This document shows positions 14,623 to 16,497 of a DNA stretch of 16,497 nt, in pieces; position 1 is the stretch's first letter, and each line of letters opens with the position of its first letter. The position numbers were made by a program, and so were the translations under genes. This stretch comes from JBNGDW01 sp049975325 (GTDB lineage Bacteria; Cloacimonadota; Cloacimonadia; JGIOTU-2; JBNGDW01). Where the stretch lies: assembly GCA_049975325.1 (NCBI GenBank), contig JBNGDW010000032.1:1-16497 (forward strand), in the 5' to 3' direction. The notes beneath the pieces are model-generated. The model searched no databases. It was not told where the DNA came from and saw only the letters and a program-made list of their open reading frames with translations.

Positions 14623-15285
14623 TTAATGAGTCAGGACATAGTAAACAATATTTATTCCCATTTTGAAAGCAAGTTCCCGTATTTCTGGGGGGTCGTTATG
14701 TGCCTGTGGAGATGCCCAGCCATCGCTAATATTTGTTTCATAGGTGTATAGAACTATCATTCTGCCGAAATCGTCGAATAGAGCAAAAGCCTGAGGCCTT
14801 TTGCCGTCATGCTCATGAATCTTTGGCAAGCCATTTTCAAAATCGTAAAAACAGTGGAAAAGATTGTGAGCAGCTGGTAATTCTTGTAATTTTTTATTGG
14901 GAAAGACCCGTGCAATTTCGCGTCGGAAATGCCCGTCCATACCATAGTCATCATCGACATATAGGAATCCACCTTTGGCGAGATAATTCTGTAAATTTTC
15001 TATCTCTTCTTCAGAAAAAGTAATATTGCCATGCCCTGTTATATATACAATTGGATAGTCAAAAATTCGGTTATCTTTAAGAGATACAATTGTCTGGTCC
15101 TCAGCAGTCTTGATAGTTGTCCGTTGGTTAATTTCCGTACATAGATTCGGAATAACGGATGGATTGTTATACCAGTCTCCTCCACCATCATATTGGAGTC
15201 TACCTATAGTGAGGTTTACTTCGGCAGTTAGCTGGCTGCAATATAGCAAGATAGCCAAACTTATAAAAAAACTTAATTTTTTCAC
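14623..15285 (-). CDS. DUF4159 domain exported protein
   Basis: DUF4159 proteins have a class I glutamine amidotransferase-like fold and no established activity. The 220 residues begin with a GTG start and a signal peptide (KKLSFFISLAILLY, cleavage likely after residue 21, LTA before EV). The mature part shows LQYDGGGDWYNNPS, IVYITGHGNITFSEEE, GGFLYVDDDYGMDGHF and FPNKKLQELPAAHNLF, which are hallmarks of the family. No Shine-Dalgarno sequence precedes the GTG, and a predicted promoter would start transcription about two bases upstream, so the mRNA may be leaderless. The LpxH-like gene follows nine bases downstream. In other genomes DUF4159 genes are often near MoxR and von Willebrand-domain genes; none are seen here. 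Confidence 0.9.
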   Translation of the reverse strand: MKKLSFFISLAILLYCSQLTAEVNLTIGRLQYDGGGDWYNNPSVIPNLCTEINQRTTIKTAEDQTIVSLKDNRIFDYPIVYITGHGNITFSEEEIENLQNYLAKGGFLYVDDDYGMDGHFRREIARVFPNKKLQELPAAHNLFHCFYDFENGLPKIHEHDGKRPQAFALFDDFGRMIVLYTYETNISDGWASPQAHNDPPEIRELAFKMGINIVYYVLTH

Positions 15286-15293
15286 AGGGAAAA

Positions 15294-15335
15294 AGTAGAC
15301 AGATAGCTGATTTTATGTCAAGTCTTTGGAGACTT
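15294..15335 (-). promoter_or_regulatory. Putative DUF4159 promoter and adjacent dyad
   Basis: On the minus strand TTGACA (15321-15316) is followed after 16 bases by TCTACT (15299-15294, four of six consensus bases). Transcription would start near 15287, two bases before the GTG. A perfect six-base dyad AAGTCT-TTGG-AGACTT (15320-15335) touches the -35 box and could be an operator. The boxes are seen; activity is inference. Confidence 0.4.
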
Positions 15336-15378
15336 CATTCTATAATTAGAAGTAAGGTGGGGGCACCATTAAATTATC

Positions 15379-15403
15379 TTGACAAAAGTATAAAAAATAT
15401 AAT
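15379..15403 (+). promoter_or_regulatory. Putative tRNA-Val promoter
   Basis: TTGACA (15379-15384) and TATAAT (15398-15403) are both perfect consensus boxes just upstream of the tRNA, but the spacer is only 13 bases instead of about 17. Either the spacing is tolerated or the true -10 box lies elsewhere in this AT-rich stretch. Transcription would begin shortly before the mature tRNA at 15421. Confidence 0.35.
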
Positions 15404-15420
15404 CATTTATACAAATGAAA

Positions 15421-15497
15421 GGGCGATTAGCTCAGTGGTATAGAGCGCCTGCCTTACAAGCAGGAGGCCACTGGTTCGAATCCAGTATCGCCCACCA
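15421..15497 (+). tRNA. tRNA-Val (anticodon UAC)
   Basis: A full cloverleaf can be drawn. The acceptor stem GGGCGAT pairs with ATCGCCC. The D arm is GCTC...GAGC, the anticodon stem CCTGC/GCAGG encloses the loop CTTACAA, the variable loop has five bases, and the T arm ACTGG-TTCGAAT-CCAGT is perfect. The anticodon TAC reads Val codons. The 3' CCA is encoded (15495-15497). No terminator separates it from the PEBP-family gene 58 bases downstream, so read-through into that gene is possible. Confidence 0.97.
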
Positions 15498-15555
15498 TTT
15501 GTGTTTTGGCAAGATAATTTAATTGTCTGGGACAAAAAAACAGCGGAGGTGAGAG

Positions 15556-16185
15556 ATGAACAGGCCGGTAAACAAAACAATATTTGCTTATGTTTTGTGC
15601 TTGATTTTTATAGTCATCAGTACAGTCCGTATGGCAGATAGTTTAGCAATAGAAGATCCTACTTCAAGTATAGACACTACAAAATATGAAGAAAGGAGTA
15701 AAGATATGGCACTAATAATTAAAAGTCCGGCGTTTGAAAATGAGAAGAAAATCCCTGTAAGATACAGCTGTGACGGAGAAAGTGTTTCTCCACCACTTTT
15801 ATGGGAAGGGATTCCTGACAGTGCAAGAAGTCTCGTGCTGATTAGTGATGATCCGGATGCTCCTATGGGGACATGGGTACATTGGGTTGTCTATGATATT
15901 CCTCCAACAATTACAGAGTTCCCGGAGAATATTCCGCCCGTTAAGGACTTAGCCGGTCTTAAGGAGCAAAATCTTGGTGGCAAACAAGGGAAGAACAGCG
16001 GTGGGAAGATCGGATATTATCCACCATGTCCGCCTTCTGGTACACATCGCTACTTTTTCAAGCTCTATGCACTTGATACCGTGCTTGATATTGAGCCCGG
16101 TGCCACCAAAAATGAGATTCTGCAAGCGATGAATGGACATGTCATAGCCGAGGCACAATTAATGGGATTGTATTCTCGTAAATAA
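15556..16185 (+). CDS. PEBP / YbhB-YbcL family protein with N-terminal membrane segment
   Basis: PEBP (Raf kinase inhibitor-like) proteins bind phospholipid head groups or small anions; bacterial members such as YbhB have no firm function. The family core spans residues 51-209, with SCDGESVSPPLLW, the binding-site motif DPDAPMGTWVHW (99-110) and PPCPPSGTHRYFF (156-168). The core is intact. Ahead of it lie about 50 extra residues containing a hydrophobic segment (about 9-25) and a polar linker, giving an exported or membrane-anchored form. The first ATG has an excellent GGAGGTGA six bases upstream. A second in-frame ATG (residue 51) lies exactly where short cytosolic family members begin and has its own AAGGAG at seven bases. 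Two products from one gene are therefore likely. Confidence 0.92.
   Translation: MNRPVNKTIFAYVLCLIFIVISTVRMADSLAIEDPTSSIDTTKYEERSKDMALIIKSPAFENEKKIPVRYSCDGESVSPPLLWEGIPDSARSLVLISDDPDAPMGTWVHWVVYDIPPTITEFPENIPPVKDLAGLKEQNLGGKQGKNSGGKIGYYPPCPPSGTHRYFFKLYALDTVLDIEPGATKNEILQAMNGHVIAEAQLMGLYSRK
15693..15708 (+). promoter_or_regulatory. Internal ribosome binding site and start in the PEBP gene
   Basis: AAGGAG (15693-15698), seven bases, then ATG (15706-15708), in frame with the longer gene. Translation from here gives a 159-residue protein beginning MALIIKSPAF, the usual start of cytosolic YbhB-type proteins. The linker region encoding this site (EERSKD) is not conserved family sequence, which fits selection for the site rather than for the peptide. 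Confidence 0.6.
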
Positions 16186-16270
16186 TTTTGTCAGTTGACA
16201 GATGTAATCCGAGTTATCTCTCGTTTCGAATTATTACTTGTTTTTAAAGCTCTGAAGGTATAAAGAAAGC

Positions 16271-16497
16271 TTAATATATTTTTGCTGATTCTTTGCCTGC
16301 GAGTACACGGAGGGCATTTTCTGCCAGGGCGTACATCTCGTCTGCTCCTGCGAATACAAGAACAGGTGCAATAAATTTTACTCGCTCTTTGATCCAGTCC
16401 ACGAGCATCTTTACATATGCAGCATTACCAGTGATAATAATTGCCTCCACCTCTCCTTTAATCACGGTTGCCATAGCACCTATCTCTTTGGCGATTT
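16271..16497 (-). CDS. buk: Butyrate kinase, C-terminal part (5' end outside window)
   Basis: Butyrate kinase (acetokinase family) interconverts butyryl phosphate plus ADP and butyrate plus ATP, the last step of one butyrate fermentation route; branched-chain homologues exist. Only the last 74 or so codons are in the window. The reading IAKEIGAMATVIKGEVEAIIITG, then WIKERVKFIAPVLVFAGADEMYALAENALRVL, matches the family C-terminus. The frame is open across the right edge, so an ATG at 16474 is internal and not a start. The family usually has TGG where TGN is read here, a minor change. The gene converges on the PEBP gene with an 85-base gap that holds a small TGTCA-GT-TGACA dyad but no clear terminator. 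Confidence 0.9.
   Translation of the reverse strand, partial: IAKEIGAMATVIKGEVEAIIITGNAAYVKMLVDWIKERVKFIAPVLVFAGADEMYALAENALRVLAGKESAKIY

Larger units (their letters stand above)
15368..15523. repeat. 20-nt inverted repeat flanking tRNA-Val
   Basis: The left arm is 15368-15387 and the right arm 15504-15523. They are inverted copies matching at 19 of 20 positions, with 14 uninterrupted matches at the outer side. The arms sit 33 bases before and 6 bases after the tRNA. The left arm contains TTGACA, which may be the -35 box of the tRNA promoter. The repeat could be a pair of binding sites for one regulator, or a stem that encloses the tRNA if transcription starts further upstream. Confidence 0.6.

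Noticed and set aside
1..16497. CRISPR arrays, complete insertion sequences, phage or toxin-antitoxin genes
   Set aside because: I saw no regularly spaced direct repeats, transposase, integrase, phage structural gene or paired small toxin-antitoxin ORFs.

Overview
The window is an AT-rich chromosomal segment of a Gram-negative, probably anaerobic bacterium. An LpxH-type enzyme and a lipoprotein signal imply an LPS-bearing outer membrane. Butyrate kinase implies acyl-phosphate fermentation. The lipoprotein starting Cys-Gly-Lys with a PPTGGP...DTVPP segment and a Big_5 fold, together with DUF4159, is typical of the FCB supergroup (Bacteroidota relatives such as Marinimicrobia, Calditrichota or KSB1-like lineages). 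The phylum call is inference, and I would not go below supergroup level.

Bases 1-5651, minus strand: an enlarged macromolecular-synthesis cluster. Reading in transcription order it holds rpsU (S21), cvpA, mutS2, an unrecognised 155-residue protein and dnaG, which runs off the left edge. The classical order is rpsU-dnaG-rpoD, so rpoD is expected just outside the window. cvpA and mutS2 abut with no gap, and a perfect 10-bp inverted repeat covers part of the dnaG ribosome binding site.

Bases 5815-9614, minus strand: a two-domain PRC-barrel protein and a full-length uvrA with a plausible promoter and a dyad over its -10 region.

Bases 9615-11943: a decaying accessory island between intact housekeeping genes. 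It has two kinds of degenerate short repeats, a strong palindrome, a secreted-protein gene broken by two single-base shifts, a GC-rich patch able to form alternative hairpins, and a helical-protein pseudogene with three in-frame stops plus frameshifts. The neighbouring long genes are uninterrupted, so general sequencing error is a poor explanation.

Bases 11944-16497: ribE (riboflavin synthase) overlaps a Big_5 lipoprotein gene on the plus strand. Convergent to them, on the minus strand, are an LpxH-like phosphoesterase and a DUF4159 protein. Then come tRNA-Val(UAC) flanked by a 20-nt inverted repeat, a PEBP/YbhB-family gene that appears to have both a membrane or exported start and an internal cytosolic start, and the C-terminal end of butyrate kinase on the minus strand.

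I did not find a clearly new multi-gene system. The strongest unusual signals are the dual-start PEBP gene, the inverted repeat around the tRNA, the hairpin at dnaG and the decaying island.
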